Part shown: in pieces, positions 13,401 to 25,590 of the stretch
Layout: each line of letters begins with the position of its first letter
Position numbering within the stretch: the first letter of the stretch is position 1
Origin: Caenorhabditis remanei
Taxonomy: Eukaryota > Nematoda > Chromadorea > Rhabditida > Rhabditidae
Reading direction: 5' to 3'
NCBI RefSeq assembly: GCF_010183535.1
Contig: NC_071330.1
Span: 9,281,717-9,345,716, forward strand
DNA length: 64,000 nt
Notes under the pieces: generated by a model
Databases searched by the model: none
What the model was told of the DNA's origin: nothing
The model's input: the letters and a program-made list of their open reading frames with translations, nothing else
Program-made: the position numbers and the translations under genes

Positions 13401-14038
13401 TCAATTTTGCCGCCTGAGATCACATACCTCCATCTCTCTTTTTCTCTTTCTCTTGATCCCGCCACTAAGCCATTGACACCTTCAATGTGTCGGTATGTGT
13501 TTGTATTCAGTAGGAGGAGGAGGACTGAGTGGAGGCTTAAAACAGTAATAATAGAGGAGAGAAGAGCTTTTGGATGGATAATTATGCAGAGCACTACAGT
13601 AATCTGCTCACTCGGAAGAAGGGTAAGGTCAGAAGCTTGTGGTGGAAGCCTGTAATCTTACTATAACGCGCTCCGGTTGGGAATACGTATCTCATATTTC
13701 GAAATGATCATTTTCTGTCAGCTACAGTACCCTAAGCTTCTCTCATTGGGGATGGGACAAATTTCAATCAATCTTTTTTCGCATCTCTCTCTCTCTCTTT
13801 CCGTCCGAAACTTTTTTCTCCCGATGCTAATCGCCGGTATGGCTTTATTTCAAGGTAACTGGTAGACGGGAGATGCAATGTCAAAAGTAAAGGTCATTTC
13901 AGCTTCCCTTCTCTCTTCTCCTCCTTTTTTCTTGTCTTCCGACCGCACCGTCGGTCATCTATTTAGCCTAATCGAACTGCGCTGCGAGTCGCCTGATTTG
14001 GCAGTCCGATAGAAAAATGTGAGAGGAATGAGTACTCA

Positions 14039-14040
<2 letters not shown>

Positions 14041-14070
<30 letters not shown>
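14041..14070. repeat. (GTA)10 microsatellite
   Basis: Ten perfect GTA trinucleotides. Other simple repeats in the same gene-free stretch are (ACTC)n at 14174-14195, (GAA)n at 16023-16046 and (GT)n at 17404-17419. Confidence 0.95.
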
Positions 14071-14071
<1 letters not shown>

Positions 14072-14483
14072 AGGCTTTGTCGATCGGTTGCCTCTCTTCC
14101 ATAGCCATCGCCGTGTGCCAAGGTCAGACACATCGCAACGATAGAAGCATCAGAAAAGGAATACAGAAGAGGTACTCACTCACTCACTCACTCACGCATT
14201 CATAAAACTCAAATAGAAAAGTAGTATGGTCATATACTCTTTTGTCTCTCCCGATTCATTTAGTCCTTTTTCGGAAACGCTATAGGTATTTGAGTGTTAG
14301 AATAAGCTTTCCGAATGTATCTGACAGGTGTATTCCCATTCCATTTAGAAGAAAAATGATTGGAGCAATGACTCCATCACTTTGTGCCAAAGTGATCCCA
14401 TCAGCAGAAATATATTCAAGACAACACCTTTCGTTTCTAATCTACCACTCTTTAAAAACCAAACTGTCACTCAAACATCTTTT

Positions 14484-14585
14484 ACATAGACCCACGTGGC
14501 GTGCTTCTTATTATTTTGTTACACCTAACTGGGAGTGTGCTTGCAGAATCAAATAAAACGATAAAGTTTCCTAGTGGGTCTATGT
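14484..14585. repeat. 102-bp element with 12-bp terminal inverted repeats
   Basis: ACATAGACCCAC at the left end is exactly repeated in reverse complement (GTGGGTCTATGT) at the right end, about 100 bases away. The size suggests a small MITE or a solo hairpin. No clear target-site duplication was seen, so the transposon assignment is tentative. Confidence 0.4.
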
Positions 14586-17500
14586 GTCATTCCTCTTTTT
14601 CCCTTATGCTAATTTTCTCGATCATAAACTGCTAGGCCCAAAAGTGGTTGGTTTCAGAGAAAAGCATTCCATTTTGCTTCCTCTGTTGCAGCCTTTTCGC
14701 ATTTATTTCGGATTCATTTCAAATTTTGAATTTCGAATTTCGAAAACCCGCGATGCTTGTCTTCTGACCAACAAGAAATACCTTGTGACTGTTTAGTGAG
14801 TGACCGGTAAGCTAAATGACCCTGAATCGGGAAAGAAAAAGGATGGGCAGTAAATAGGAAAAGGGGAAGGAAGAAGAGGATTACTATCATTGCGCAACCA
14901 GGAATATTCTCATCTTGGCTTCTCGTCGTACTGTTTTTCTACAAAAACAACTTGTTATTGTTCTGTTTTGTAAGTGATATCATCTCGATACATCCATACA
15001 AGGTGTTAGTTGCTAATTGTCCAGATGTTATCTCAGCTCTCGATCAGCTTTTCATTTTTCTTTGTCCTCAGATTCACACTTTCATTCTCACACCTACAGT
15101 ACCCCCAATTAGACCCTTCACCTCTCTAATACAGCTTATACATTCAATGAATGTTTCTAGCCTTGACCCATCCATCCAAAAAGAGAATGGTCCCTTTCTT
15201 TGAAGAGTGAAAAGACGCGAACGGTATTTTGTAGTCGTCAGGTTTACAGCCGGTATGCACATTGTCTCTTATTGAAGCCCAACCTTCTGTTGAGATGACG
15301 TGTCGGAGACGGAGTTATTGTGCTGGGAGACAAGCAAATGACGAACAGACTCATGGATTTTGGGAAGTTATGAGAGCGAGCGACGCACATGCTTTGGGTA
15401 ATTAGATATTTGGGAAAGCCGATAAGAAATACAAAAATAGGAATGAGGAGACATGGTATCGATTGATCTTTTGAATAAGAAATGGTCTCGTTTTGGCATA
15501 GTCTGAGCTCTAGGAAATTTCAATAGTAAAGACGATCTTCTTCATTAATCACGTCTTCTTTCTTCTTTTACTCTTTCCAATTCCTCTTCCCAGTTCTATT
15601 CTTTTTCCGTACCAGTTTTTATCATTTCTGCTTACTTCTTCGACGTCTTCATGTTCTCTCCAAGGTCAGTTTTTCCCTCAATTTTCTCGAATCATCCCCA
15701 TCTCTCTCTTCTGCCCCTCGTGGCTTCTCCCCAAATTGACGCCTTCTTTACTGCCTTTACTGTCCAGGCAATGACCACTTCTTGCAAATGCCAGTCAATC
15801 AAAAAAAAGTACCAAAGTATCTTATTTTCGTACAGTATTTCATAGAAAATGAGTTTTGAAAGCTCAGAAAGAGATGTCAACAATGTTTGAAAGAGCTGAG
15901 AAGAAGGAGAAGTGTCACCAGTTCTTTCAAAATCGGTCCTAATTCAATGTTATTATTGTACACCATCATCTCTATTTTCTGTCGTTTCTTTTCTTTTCGA
16001 CAATGTACAGAGAAGAGAATTCGAGAAGAAGAAGAAGAAGAAGAAGTCGAAGCTCCATTGAGTGGGGCTTATTAGTTGTTTTGCAGCACATCGACAGCTC
16101 AAAAGCCAATGCTTCAGTAACTATTCAAATGACTCTGAGCTTCCAATACTTCATAATTACTCTACTCTAAGGTATTGGAACCTCATCGGAATTTGAGTCG
16201 TCGTCCCACGAGTGCACTTCCTATTGTCTTCTACCTCCCACTGGCGGCTCATTGACCCTACCTGCTCTCTCTATTGTTTTCGATACATTTCAACAACAGT
16301 ACCCACTACTTAGACACCTTCAAACCATTAGGTGTTCTTTGAATTCGAATAAGTATGCTTGTCTTTCTACGCTTGACCCTTTTTATCTACACTGTAATTG
16401 CGCAATCCTTCATAGTGATAAGCATCGTCTGACAGGTAGAAGAAGAAGGAAAGCTATGACGTGGTCCTGCCTCTCTTTAGGCGGCAGCAGTATCTTCCCA
16501 TAAACCGACATTTCGAAGACAGGTCTCGAATGCTTCGTGGAGATGACGTGGAGAAGCAACTCTGTTTGTTTTACTCCTGCGTTACCTGTTAATCCACCAA
16601 GCAGATGTAGTGAGAAAACAGGTGTAAGTGACCACTCTCATCTACCGTACTCTTTCGAAACGTTTCACACGTATACTGTTGTAGAAGCACTCCATTTCAA
16701 TTGATGTGCACTTTTCAAACAATGGAAATGCTGATCGAGGTGCAAACATGTTGATCATTTTGAATATGGTAATGAGAGAGGCTTAGCGTGGTCATATAGG
16801 CTTGTTTCGGGATTATGAATGGAAAAAGAGATACTGTAGGAAGCTGGAGAGAAAGAAAGTTGTTATTCAATGCTCTCATGGGTGAAAAATCAATCTCCGA
16901 AAAACAAAATGTGTATGAATCTAGTTGCTTCTAAATCGATTTTAGTGCAATTTCGCTTATAGGACCGTTCTCTCACGAAAATTAGGTAATTCTTAATTTC
17001 GGTCGATTCTTTCTGTTTTCTTCGCACTGCATCATTCTCTCACAACGCAACACCTTCTACAGTGTTGCAGCTCAGAAAACAAATAGCTTGTGACCCAATA
17101 CTGTTGCCATCCCATTCGCTTTCTTCTCCTTTTCTCACTATCTTATCATTAATATCTATCATCAAAAATCGTCTCGACCCCATCGTCTCGGTCATAATTG
17201 TATGTCCTTCTCTGTTCAAGCTCTATATTGCGGCATTTGTTGCGGTAGACTTGGGAAAGGGACCTTGAACCCTCCGTCTCTTTCTCTCTCACGCTATCTC
17301 TGTGTCTCTTACAATGTTTCCTAGGATTAACACACATTGGGTGGTCCTTCTCGAGACTGTATGCGCGCGAAACCGCGGGGGAAGCTCCGCCCCCTTTTGT
17401 GGTGGTGTGTGTGTGTGTGCATTCCGGCAGCATCACCTATTCACGCAGTCAGATCAAGCCTTCTACTTGTTTTTTTCACACTCCAACCTTCCAACCTATT

Positions 17501-17843
17501 TATTTACTTGTACTTTTTTCTACTCTCATGCTTTTTCATGCTGCTTACTTTGATATCATTTTGAAGTGAAGCAGGTAAAATGTTTTCGAATTTTACTCCT
17601 CTTCAATCTTTTTCTCACTGTCTTGTGACTTTTTGGGCAGTCTTTCAGTGCTTCTGAACGAGATTTTATCAATTGAAACTGAAGCTGATAAGGTAGTTTC
17701 AGGTTTCAAACTTTTCTGACTAGGTCACTATTAGGCTCTCCTCAATATTCTTCAACTTAATCTTTTTTATATCTCTCCTATTCTCTATACCTATATTCAC
17801 ATCCAATTATTTGCAGAACTCTTTCTCTACTACCCATCAAAGG

Positions 17844-19192
17844 ATGCCATACCGCCCGGAAGCCGAATTGAAACGTCCAGATCTCAAAGGAGAGTTCCTT
17901 TGTGGCCATTGCGGTAAAACGTTTTGTCATGCCGCCTCTCTCAATCGTCACCGTCTCAACTTCCATGGAGATGACCAACATTGCCTCGTTTGTGACAAGA
18001 AGATCCCTCACAACGACACGATTCGTCGTCACATGCAATCTGAGCACGACATTCAGAGAGTCTTCACTTGTGGATGCTGCAATTGGACATTCCCAGATAA
18101 AAAAGAACTTCATTCACACAACAACTCAATGATGAAGTCAGGAACACCTGGCGATGCAAAGGTTATTGCGGTCAGCAGTCGTAGACCAGGTAAGCAGTGA
18201 GACACGTTTTGTATCCTGGGAAGAAGTGACATTTAGTGTGAGGGGATTACACATTGGAGGGTAATAACTGTACTAATAAAGCAACAATGAAGGTGTAAAA
18301 CTCACCATGATTGTTATATCTGATCTGCTAGGTATCCAATTATTCATCTATGAGTTTACTTCTTTTCAGGATCCCTATCACAGCACGAGCTTCGTGGAGA
18401 GGAACGTACTCCTCGTACAAAGAAGAGATGTTCGAAAGGCGATTCCCAGTCGGAATCTCTTTCTGGAAGCTCGGATAGTGACCAATTCTTGTCACTTATC
18501 GCTGGCCTCTTGTCTCAACAAGCCCAGGCAACAGCTCAACAACAGGCTACAGTCGTTGAAGAACCAGCTCCATCACTTCAACTTCCATCAGTTCCAGCGA
18601 GTTGGGTCAATTCATTGTTGGCTGTCAATCCAGCTCTCTATCCACTTTTCCCAATGCAGTCCTCATCTGCATCTTCAACTACATCATCTTCTTCTGAAAT
18701 GGAAATGGCACCAACACCAGAACCATCTTCATTGGAAACTGTGTTGTCGTCAATCATGAATAATAATGAGGGGGAATCGTCTTCATCTAGAAACGATGGA
18801 GTTACAAGTGGAGCTGAAGAGGAGAATATTGATGTTGCTGACGATGGAAAGGTAATATTCATACTTTGATCAATGAACTTCCATTATATTTCTTCAAATT
18901 TCAGGATCAACTTGTCAAGGCCGTTGGAGCTGATTTCCTCTTGGTCAAAACTGAGACTCCAATCAGCAACTCATTCACGAGTGGAACTGAATCTGGAATC
19001 GGGTCAGGGCCGGTTAGCAACACTCCAAGCCCAGCATCTTCTTCACCACCAGCCACATCGGATACTTCTCCAGAGACTGTCACCGACCTCGTTGCTGATA
19101 TGGTTCAGAAGGCGAAACGAGCCAACAAACGTCGGTCGATCGATGACATTTGCTTTAATTTGGTCTGCAAAAAGTCACTTTTCAACTTCTAA
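17844..19192 (+). CDS. C2H2 zinc-finger protein
   Basis: Exons 17844-18189, 18370-18851 and 18905-19192 encode 371 aa. The N-terminal third has two clear C2H2 fingers (CGHCGKTFCHAASLNRH...H and CLVCDKKIPHNDTIRRH...H) and a third degenerate one (CGCCNWTFPDKKELHSH) with unusual His spacing. A Gln/Ser/Thr/Pro-rich region follows, then acidic patches and a basic C-terminal stretch (KAKRANKRRSIDD) that could be a nuclear localisation signal. The make-up suggests a nuclear DNA- or RNA-binding regulator. The start chosen is the first ATG in an exon opened by an ATTTGCAG acceptor; an upstream non-coding exon or trans-splicing is likely. The 8.4-kb upstream gap fits a developmentally controlled gene. 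The exact orthologue was not recognised. Confidence 0.82.
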
Positions 19193-19607
19193 TTTGTTAA
19201 TAATTTGTTATTTTCACCCGGTAAATGTGTGTAACCTGTCTTCCTCTCTTCACTAGAGTCGACCTTTCAAAAACTCTTAAATCTCCTTCGTTTTAGAAGT
19301 TCTATCATGTTTTATCATAATTCTTTACATTCTCTGAAAATCCATTATATCTCTCTCATTCTGTTCCCTTATCTCGGCCTCCTCCTTGGCTTTAGTGTTC
19401 AGTTATTCACACAACTCATTCTCTCCCAATCGCTTTTCTCATTCGTTCATTTATAATCAAACTCGTTGATTGTGCTTTTTGTTTCTGGTTTTTGTTAGTA
19501 AAAGATATTCTAATAAACAAGAGTGTTGTGATAGTTGATGTTTGAAGAAAATTTGAAGAAGCAAATTGGGAATTGTCATTCAAGTTTATTCTGAACGAAA
19601 AAAAAAA
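19193..19607. other. Shared 3' region of convergent genes
   Basis: This 415-bp stretch lies between the stop codons of the zinc-finger gene (plus) and the kinase gene (minus). It contains TAATAAAC near 19510, which could serve the plus-strand gene. Nothing else is visible. Confidence 0.5.
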
Positions 19608-20719
19608 TTATTTTCCGACAGCATACTCTTTTTCCCAATCATACGGAAACTCTTGAATGTTCTTCGTCTGCATCAGTTTTCTGAGAATCGTGTAGATCAA
19701 TCCGTAATTTGGTTCCATGAAGAAAGAGAGGCTGTCGATATGACTGAAATTAAGTTGAAGAAAAAACTAGATAAGCAGAGCACATACTTCATAATCTGTC
19801 GATATTCATCTATTGGACATCCAGCAAACATTTGTGATGCCATTGGATCAAACCGAGAATTCTTTTTCATTTCTCCAACTTCTTTCATTTGAGTTACAAC
19901 TTTCCATGGAAGTGCAGCATTTGTGAAATCAACTAGCATGTAGAACCTGTAATTGTTGTATCATTATGTTTCTATATTCTTTGTCGACTTACCAACTCTC
20001 ACAATCATCTTTTCTTCCGTGCTCCATTGAATTATGAGATGCAATTGGTGCATAACGAGGAGTTCCTCTATACGGTGCTTTTTTTCGTGGCTGTAACATA
20101 ACATTCTGATCATTCACAAATCTCCGACACAATCCAAAGTCAAGCACAAAGATCTTTCTCAATTCATTCAATTCAGCTCTTCCCAAACAGAAATTTCCTG
20201 GTTTCACATCTCGATGCAAGAACCCACACCAATGTAGTTCTTCGACTGCTTCCAGACATTGAATTGATGCTCCAATTGCTGATGCCAACGTCAAATGTCC
20301 ATTTGGGCCCGTCTTCTTTGCATCTTGAAGAGATTTCCCTAGAAATTTCATGACGATGAAATTGAAATTAGCATGTCGTCCTTTATCTGAAACCAGTCGA
20401 ATGAGAAGTCAATCTTGAAGTATTCCAACCGAACCAATCAATGTTGCCATATGTTTCGCTCCCTTTTGTGTCAGTTTCTGCATCACATACAGCTCTAATT
20501 TCAGGAGCTAAAACGAAAAATCATTCCGAAATCTGAATCAGTTCGAGAACCAACCGGTATCTTCTCTGTAGCTAACTCTGCTTTCAATGCATGCTCTGCT
20601 CCATTGTCTTCTCTTACAGCATAAACTGCTCCGAACGTACCTTCTCCTAATTTTTTGAAAACCGTAAAGCGATTCACTTTATCGCCATTGTTCAACTGAA
20701 TTATGACTGGAGCTGCCAT
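19608..20719 (-). CDS. CK1/tau-tubulin-kinase-like protein kinase
   Basis: Five exons (20719-20555, 20507-20435, 20386-19993, 19946-19788, 19743-19608) give 308 aa, essentially a kinase domain alone. Visible: the glycine loop GEGTFGAVYAV (residues 25-35), the ATP-anchoring Lys in HALKAE (about 46), FNFIVMKFLGKSL, the catalytic loop HRDVKPGNFCLG (Asp about 138), DFGLCR, and the CK1-type RGTPRYAP and RKDDCESWFYMLVD. All catalytic residues are present, so it should be active. The CK1/TTBK group is greatly expanded in nematodes, and many members are sperm-enriched; expression here is inference. The first exon is followed by a GTTGGT donor, and the last intron uses GTATGT so that the tail reads HIDSLSFFMEPNYGL. 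It is divergent from the tail-anchored gene 434 bp away. Confidence 0.88.
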
Positions 20720-21153
20720 TTCTGACAACGATAAAATAAAAAAAATGAACGAAATTGTGGAAAGAGAGCATCGTGTTTTTTTCTTATTAAAAACTGGAAC
20801 GATGAAAGTTCATAATAATTCACGTTAAGTTCAAACAGAAAATTTTAACTATAACGAGTTCAATGCCTTCACGTCTCAAATTTCATCAACTGCTGTCTGA
20901 TTCAATGGGGCACGAATCACGTCAACCGATCAACTTTCATAATATTTTAGCTCATGACGTCCAGAAAGTCTTCATAAAAATTCATGAATCCGGGCTCTTG
21001 GATACTGTAGTCCAAACCAAAATTTCAACGTGAAAACCTTTTGTTCTTAAATGCATTCCATTACCCTATCAATCTACTATCCTATTTTTATATCATTTTA
21101 ATACCGTCATTCCTCAATTTGACGGTATTCTTAACTTGGTATCAATAGGACAA
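20720..21153. promoter_or_regulatory. Bidirectional promoter region
   Basis: These 434 bp separate the start codons of the minus-strand kinase (20719) and the plus-strand tail-anchored protein (21154), so both promoters must lie here unless the latter is trans-spliced from farther away. An ATACTGTAG word sits at about 21002-21010. No other motif is claimed. Confidence 0.45.
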
Positions 21154-22558
21154 ATGCATCATGCATCGGAAAAAAAGAAACGCGACAGCAAGAATCCGCA
21201 GGTAGAAGAAAAGTTTCCTCAAAGTTTCTGCGTGCTTCTCTTGCTTCAGAATCTCTAGAATAATTTTCAGGTGAGCGTTCGCCTCAATGTGCGCCCACTT
21301 CGTGCGAATTGGAAACCAGTGAAACGATACGAGTGCGATGAAGTACCTATGCGAACCAAGGAATCTCCAAGTCCAGCTGAAGATCAACTGGATTGTGCAG
21401 TGTGGAGAACCAAACACGTTCGTACTGATATTGTCAAGCCAACTGCAGTGGTTGAAGAAGGAAAAACTGAAAATATTGTAGAAGGAAATGAAGGACTTTT
21501 GACAAAATGTGAATGTGCATCTTGTGAGAGAGCTGATGAAACACCAACTGCATTGGAATTATCTCCAAAACAGACAAGAGATGATTTGTATTTGGAAAAG
21601 AAAAAGCTGAAGGAGCAGAGAAAAAAGAAAGAAGAAAGGTGAATTATTGGATTGAACCGAAAACAAAAACCCATTGTAATCAGTTGTCTGGAGTTTGAAA
21701 GTGTTACAGTAAAGCATCCAAAATGAATGAGAATCGTCGTCGCCGTCACCGTCATCATTCTTCATCGACTCGTTCTGCTTCGACACCTCCTTTGGTTCCT
21801 CCGAATTCGGTCGCATCTCTGAAAAGTCAAGATCATTGGCACAAACTGTTCGACGAAGTACGTAATCCGGCAAAGATTATTGACTTTTCAAAAGTGAGTT
21901 TTCTCATTTCCTGTGACCACTGAAGCCTCAGATTTCTTACGATATGTTTGAAGCATAGTTGGATTGTATTTTTATCGGAATCATATTCCATAATTATTTG
22001 ATTTTCTTTGTATTGTGTTAATTTTAGATTCCGACAGTTTCTGGTCAAATTGGAATGTCTGAACTAGAGCCCGAAGATCCTGCAACACCTCCACCAACTT
22101 CAAACGATCCAAAAGACATTATTGCACTTCGTTCCCCGAATCTTCCAATTCTGAAACCACCTAATTTGTCATCACCTTCAAATGTGTCTGAACTTTACAG
22201 TCATTCTCCTGTTCATCAGCCTCCACTCGTTCCACTATTCCCCACTCAACCTCAACCGAACGTCGTCATTCTTCCTGCCCCGATTTGTACTCCACCGAAA
22301 AGTCCACTACAAAAGAAGGCTCCAGCCGGATCTTACTCTGATTCAAACAGTTCTCTGGTCTTCATGCCGCCGTCGTCTCCAATTCATCCTCCTCCTGAAA
22401 ATGCTCTCCTATCAACTTCTAACATATCAATGATTCAGAAAATGGAAAATCTGTTCTACGGCTCCGAATCCAATTGGTGGTTCCTCATTGCTCTCATTAT
22501 GCTCACTATTTTCGCATATCGTTCTACAATGGAACAACACACATGCTATTATGATTGA
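21154..22558 (+). CDS. Proline-rich protein with C-terminal membrane anchor
   Basis: Exons 21154-21201, 21271-21638, 21710-21893 and 22028-22558 read as one 376-aa frame; the stretch starting MNENRRRR is internal to it. The N-terminus is basic (MHHASEKKKRDSKNP), a charged helix ends in EKKKLKEQRKKKEER, then RRRRHRHH and a long Pro/Ser-rich region follow. A single hydrophobic segment WWFLIALIMLTIFAY lies about 15 residues before the stop, with RSTMEQHTCYYD after it. This is tail-anchored topology: most of the protein in the cytosol (or nucleoplasm), with a very short lumenal tail. No enzymatic motif is visible and I do not recognise an orthologue. It is the first of four close plus-strand genes. 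AATAAA follows the stop at about 22570. Confidence 0.75.
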
Positions 22559-22686
22559 TGATTGAGAGAAATAAATACATTCAATTGATATTTTCGGCAA
22601 TGTTTCTGGTCATAAATGTTATTTAAACACCCACCATAGTTGAATCTCAGAAGGGCGCGTTTGCATTTCTCACTAAATTCCCGAGA

Positions 22687-22880
22687 CCCCACAAATTCCG
22701 AGGAAAAAAAACTCCTGGGAAACGAACTCCTGGGAAAAAGGCGGGGCCAAGCGCGCTGATTGGCTGCAAAAATGCTAATTAGCAAGATTGCGCAACTGAT
22801 TAGCCAATCAGCGCGCTTGGCCCCGCCTTTTTCCCAGGAGTTCGTTTCCCAGGAGTTTTTTTTCCTCGGAATTTGTGGGG
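22687..22880. repeat. 194-bp hairpin repeat, copy 1
   Basis: Two ~79-base arms, perfect inverted complements of one another, flank a 36-base spacer. The outer end is CCCCACAAATTCCGAGG and its complement. The element is repeated almost at once (copy 2, period 208). Short open frames read from it are by-products of the palindrome. Confidence 0.9.
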
Positions 22881-22894
22881 CCTCATTCCCGAGA

Positions 22895-23088
22895 CCCCAC
22901 AAATTCCGAGGAAAAAAAACTCCTGGGAAACGAACTCCTGGGAAAAAGGCGGGGCCAAGCGCGCTGATTGGCTGCAAAAATGCTAATTAGCAAGATTGCG
23001 CAACTGATTAGCCAATCAGCGCGCTTGGCCCCGCCTTTTTCCCAGGAGTTCGTTTCCCAGGAGTTTTTTTTCCTCGGAATTTGTGGGG
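22895..23088. repeat. 194-bp hairpin repeat, copy 2
   Basis: Second copy of the preceding hairpin, apparently identical and separated by 14 bases that repeat the flank CTCATTCCCGAGA. The pair fills most of the gap between the tail-anchored gene and the MITD1 gene. Flanking AAATTCCC-type words at both ends and in the middle suggest a target-site or unit-boundary repeat. Confidence 0.9.
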
Positions 23089-23169
23089 CCTCAAATTCCC
23101 AAGATCTCACATTTTTTCTGAAGTTTTTCGAAACCCTACGCTTTCCTGTCGAACTTTGCAGTGATAATC

Positions 23170-24123
23170 ATGTCAGCACCGGAAAAATTAGTGAAAAAGG
23201 CTGGGCCTATTCTTTGCGATGCTGTCAACGATGAGAAGGTTGGAAAAATCAGTCGTGCTATCATTCGATACAAACAAGGCATCGAATTAATTGCTCAAGC
23301 GATGCGGTAGGCAATATCGATTGAATTTTTAAAACAAGAGAAATTCAATTGATGTCCTTCAGCATAATGCCATTGGGAAGTGCGGATCGGGACAAGATTA
23401 TGAAAAACTTTGCGATTTATGTCAGAAAGGTGGCAGATTTGGAGTATCTAAATAAAACTGAGGTAGGTGGATTTATTATGTCGTTCATTATTATAACTAT
23501 AATTTATATGCTTCTATTAAACTTTTTTCAGACAGAAGTAGATCAATATAAAATAGCAGCCAATTCAACAGGGCATTCATATCAAAGGATTTTCACTCGA
23601 TGCTGTGACGCTCAACTTCGGATGGTTCACATTCAAGATGCCTACATTATTGCTCATCATCAACTCCTAAACTTTGTCAGGTTTTGTGAACTGATTATCC
23701 CGTTGTCGGTTAATTTACTAGTTATCACTCTGAAGACAGGAGAAGACGCCAGGAAGAATCTCCCAGATTTCGACGAGTTAGCAAGGTTCGACGAAACATG
23801 TTATGATGATATAATAGTTTGACTGTTCCAGGAGTTTGGAAAAACGCGGAGTCACTCTACAAGTGGATTTCAGTAGTACCATTCACGATAGGGAAATAAT
23901 GTATGTTTTCAAATGATTATCTGCTTTACGTAGAGATTTAGAGGGCCATTTAATTCAATAGCAATTTTTCAATTTCAGATTTGATAATGGTTGGGTTGTG
24001 AAGAGTGGTCGTGGTCTCGATTATTTCAAGCCTCCAGAAGGAAAATATGTTCTTGGAGCTTGTGATATGAATCAGCGTCCGTGTCATGAGACAACAATTG
24101 ACTACCTGAAACGGAAAACGTGA
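23170..24123 (+). CDS. MIT domain-containing protein 1 (MITD1) homologue
   Basis: Exons 23170-23306, 23363-23462, 23532-23785, 23832-23900 and 23979-24123 give 234 aa, close to human MITD1. Residues 5-80 form the three-helix MIT domain ([18 protein letters not shown], then the [21 protein letters not shown] helix), which in the family binds ESCRT-III C-termini. The rest matches the phospholipase-D-like membrane-binding domain: [46 protein letters not shown] and the hallmark end [13 protein letters not shown]. In animals MITD1 acts with ESCRT-III at the midbody during abscission, and conservation here implies the same. The ATG follows a TTTGCAG 3' splice site by eight bases, consistent with trans-splicing. 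Without the inserted hairpins it would lie about 195 bases from the upstream stop codon. Confidence 0.93.
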
Positions 24124-24382
24124 AAAGTCATGTCTGCTCAGATTCTTGCCATTGTGATTTTTAACATTGTACCATTTTGATAACATATTTCTATATTCTA
24201 AAATAAGTATCTTTTCCACTATTTCTTGCTCAATCGTCCGACAAATGCATCTGTTCTTCGTTTCAGTACTTTTGTTTTTGTTGACTTCTACTGGCTACTA
24301 AAGCCTTTGAATATCTGTTTCATATTTATTGGTATACTCTATACTGGAAATCATTCATTTTTATTCAGACAGCAGTGACAAG

Positions 24383-25258
24383 ATGACCAAAAAGCAAGCT
24401 CAACCAGAAAACAAAGAACTGTCTGATTACAAGCAACGATTGTTTGCTGATGCCGAAAAAATAGTTAAGGAAGAGTTTCCAAGAAAAGTCATTGAGTTCG
24501 ATGCGCTTCTCAGAAGTCCAAAGCTTTCTTACGACCGCCTCGCTGAGATTCTTCCCGATAAATCATTGAACATTCCAGTTCCAGATGTTGAGGTAAGATA
24601 TAGAAATTAGAATATACGTTTAGTTAATATAACATTGTATCAAAAAATGCTTTATAAATAATTTCAGAACGGTAACACCGATAATGATGAGCCAGCTGCA
24701 AAGCGCACGAAAGTTGACAATGATTCAAAAACGAAAACAGGAGCACCTGTTTTCGCGTTCACAAGCGGGACTGTTCCCTGCAACGAGAATCTCGCTCAAC
24801 TAATGGATCTCGTACGTCCAAAGCTTCGTGATGCCGTCGAGCAATGCAACACCGTGAAAATGTGGATTACTCTTCTGATTCCTCGTATCGAAGACGGAAA
24901 TAATTTCGGTGTTGGTATTCAAGAGGAAACATTGTCGGAGGTTAGGAATGTTGAAAGCGAAGCCGCGTCCTTCTTGGATCAAATGAGCAGATATTTCACC
25001 ACTCGTGGGAAGCTTATTACTAAAATCGCCAAATATCCTCATGTCGACGACTACAGAAGAGCTATTCTTGATATGGACGAGAAACAGTTCATCAATATCA
25101 GGTTTCATAGTAAAACATGGGCATACAACTATCTTTTTACTTCCAGACTCGTCGTTCTCGAAATGCGGAATCACTTCTCTACTCTGCATGACATGATCAT
25201 GAAGAACTACGAAAAAATCAAAGTTCCTCGCAACTCGAACACTGAGCATCTTTATTAA
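24383..25258 (+). CDS. psme-3: Proteasome activator PA28-gamma (REGgamma)
   Basis: Exons 24383-24592, 24668-25101 and 25147-25258 give 251 aa (human REGgamma 254). The N-terminal helix (YKQRLFADAEKIVKEEFP), the variable acidic/basic insert with the nuclear signal AAKRTKVD, and the C-terminal domain (MWITLLIPRIEDGNNFGV, VDDYRRAILDMDEKQ, FSTLHDMIMKNYEKIKVPR) follow the family order and end in SNTEHLY, the tail that docks on the 20S proteasome. The activation-loop segment is present. The protein forms a nuclear heptameric ring promoting ubiquitin-independent proteolysis. The 45-base intron 25102-25146 has no stop and could be misread as coding, but removing it restores the conserved INIRLVVLEMRN. 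The ATG lies 14 bases after a TTATTCAG acceptor. Confidence 0.92.
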
Positions 25259-25590
25259 TTCGACGTTTTCGTTATTTTTAATTTAAATTGCTTCGGTCTC
25301 AATTTTATCCTTTTTTTTGAATTGCTTTCTTCTTTTGACCTATTGTTTCTTTTCTATTTGGGTTTCCTGATCCTTACGATTAGCAACCGTTGTTAAATTG
25401 TGTTCTTTATTTTTGTCGTAATCCGTTTAAGATAATTTTAACATGTCATCCAGTTTTCTCCGATATTATATGGGCTCCCGTTGATATCGGTTATGATAAA
25501 ATAACTCATGTTTTTGTAATTCTGAAGAGAATCAATTGTTCTGTTTTGGCAATGGAAATATCTTGAAAAGTTTAAGAACCTACAGAAGAC

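Larger units (their letters stand above)
9421..17843. other. 8.4-kb gene-free region upstream of the zinc-finger gene
   Basis: No exon chain with plausible codon use and splice sites was found on either strand; the short open frames here are scattered and pyrimidine-rich. The stretch is rich in CT/TTTC tracts, simple repeats and many copies of an ACTGTAG/CTACAGT word (for example near 10660, 11541, 12165, 13131, 13591, 15098, 16821 and 17055). Its size and position suggest a large cis-regulatory domain, possibly with non-coding first exons, for the gene at 17844. That gene's first visible exon is preceded by a 3' splice site (ATTTGCAG, ending 17817). Confidence 0.5.

Noticed and set aside
10660..17060. 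Repeated ACTGTAG/CTACAGT words as a possible regulatory code
   Set aside because: The word also occurs throughout other intergenic and intronic parts (near 21002, 44382, 47116, 49840); it looks like a genome-wide background word, not local.
22760..23234. Open frames within the tandem hairpins with repeated LISQSARLAPPFSQEF-like peptides
   Set aside because: They appear on both strands and twice because of the palindrome and tandem copy; no splice or codon support.
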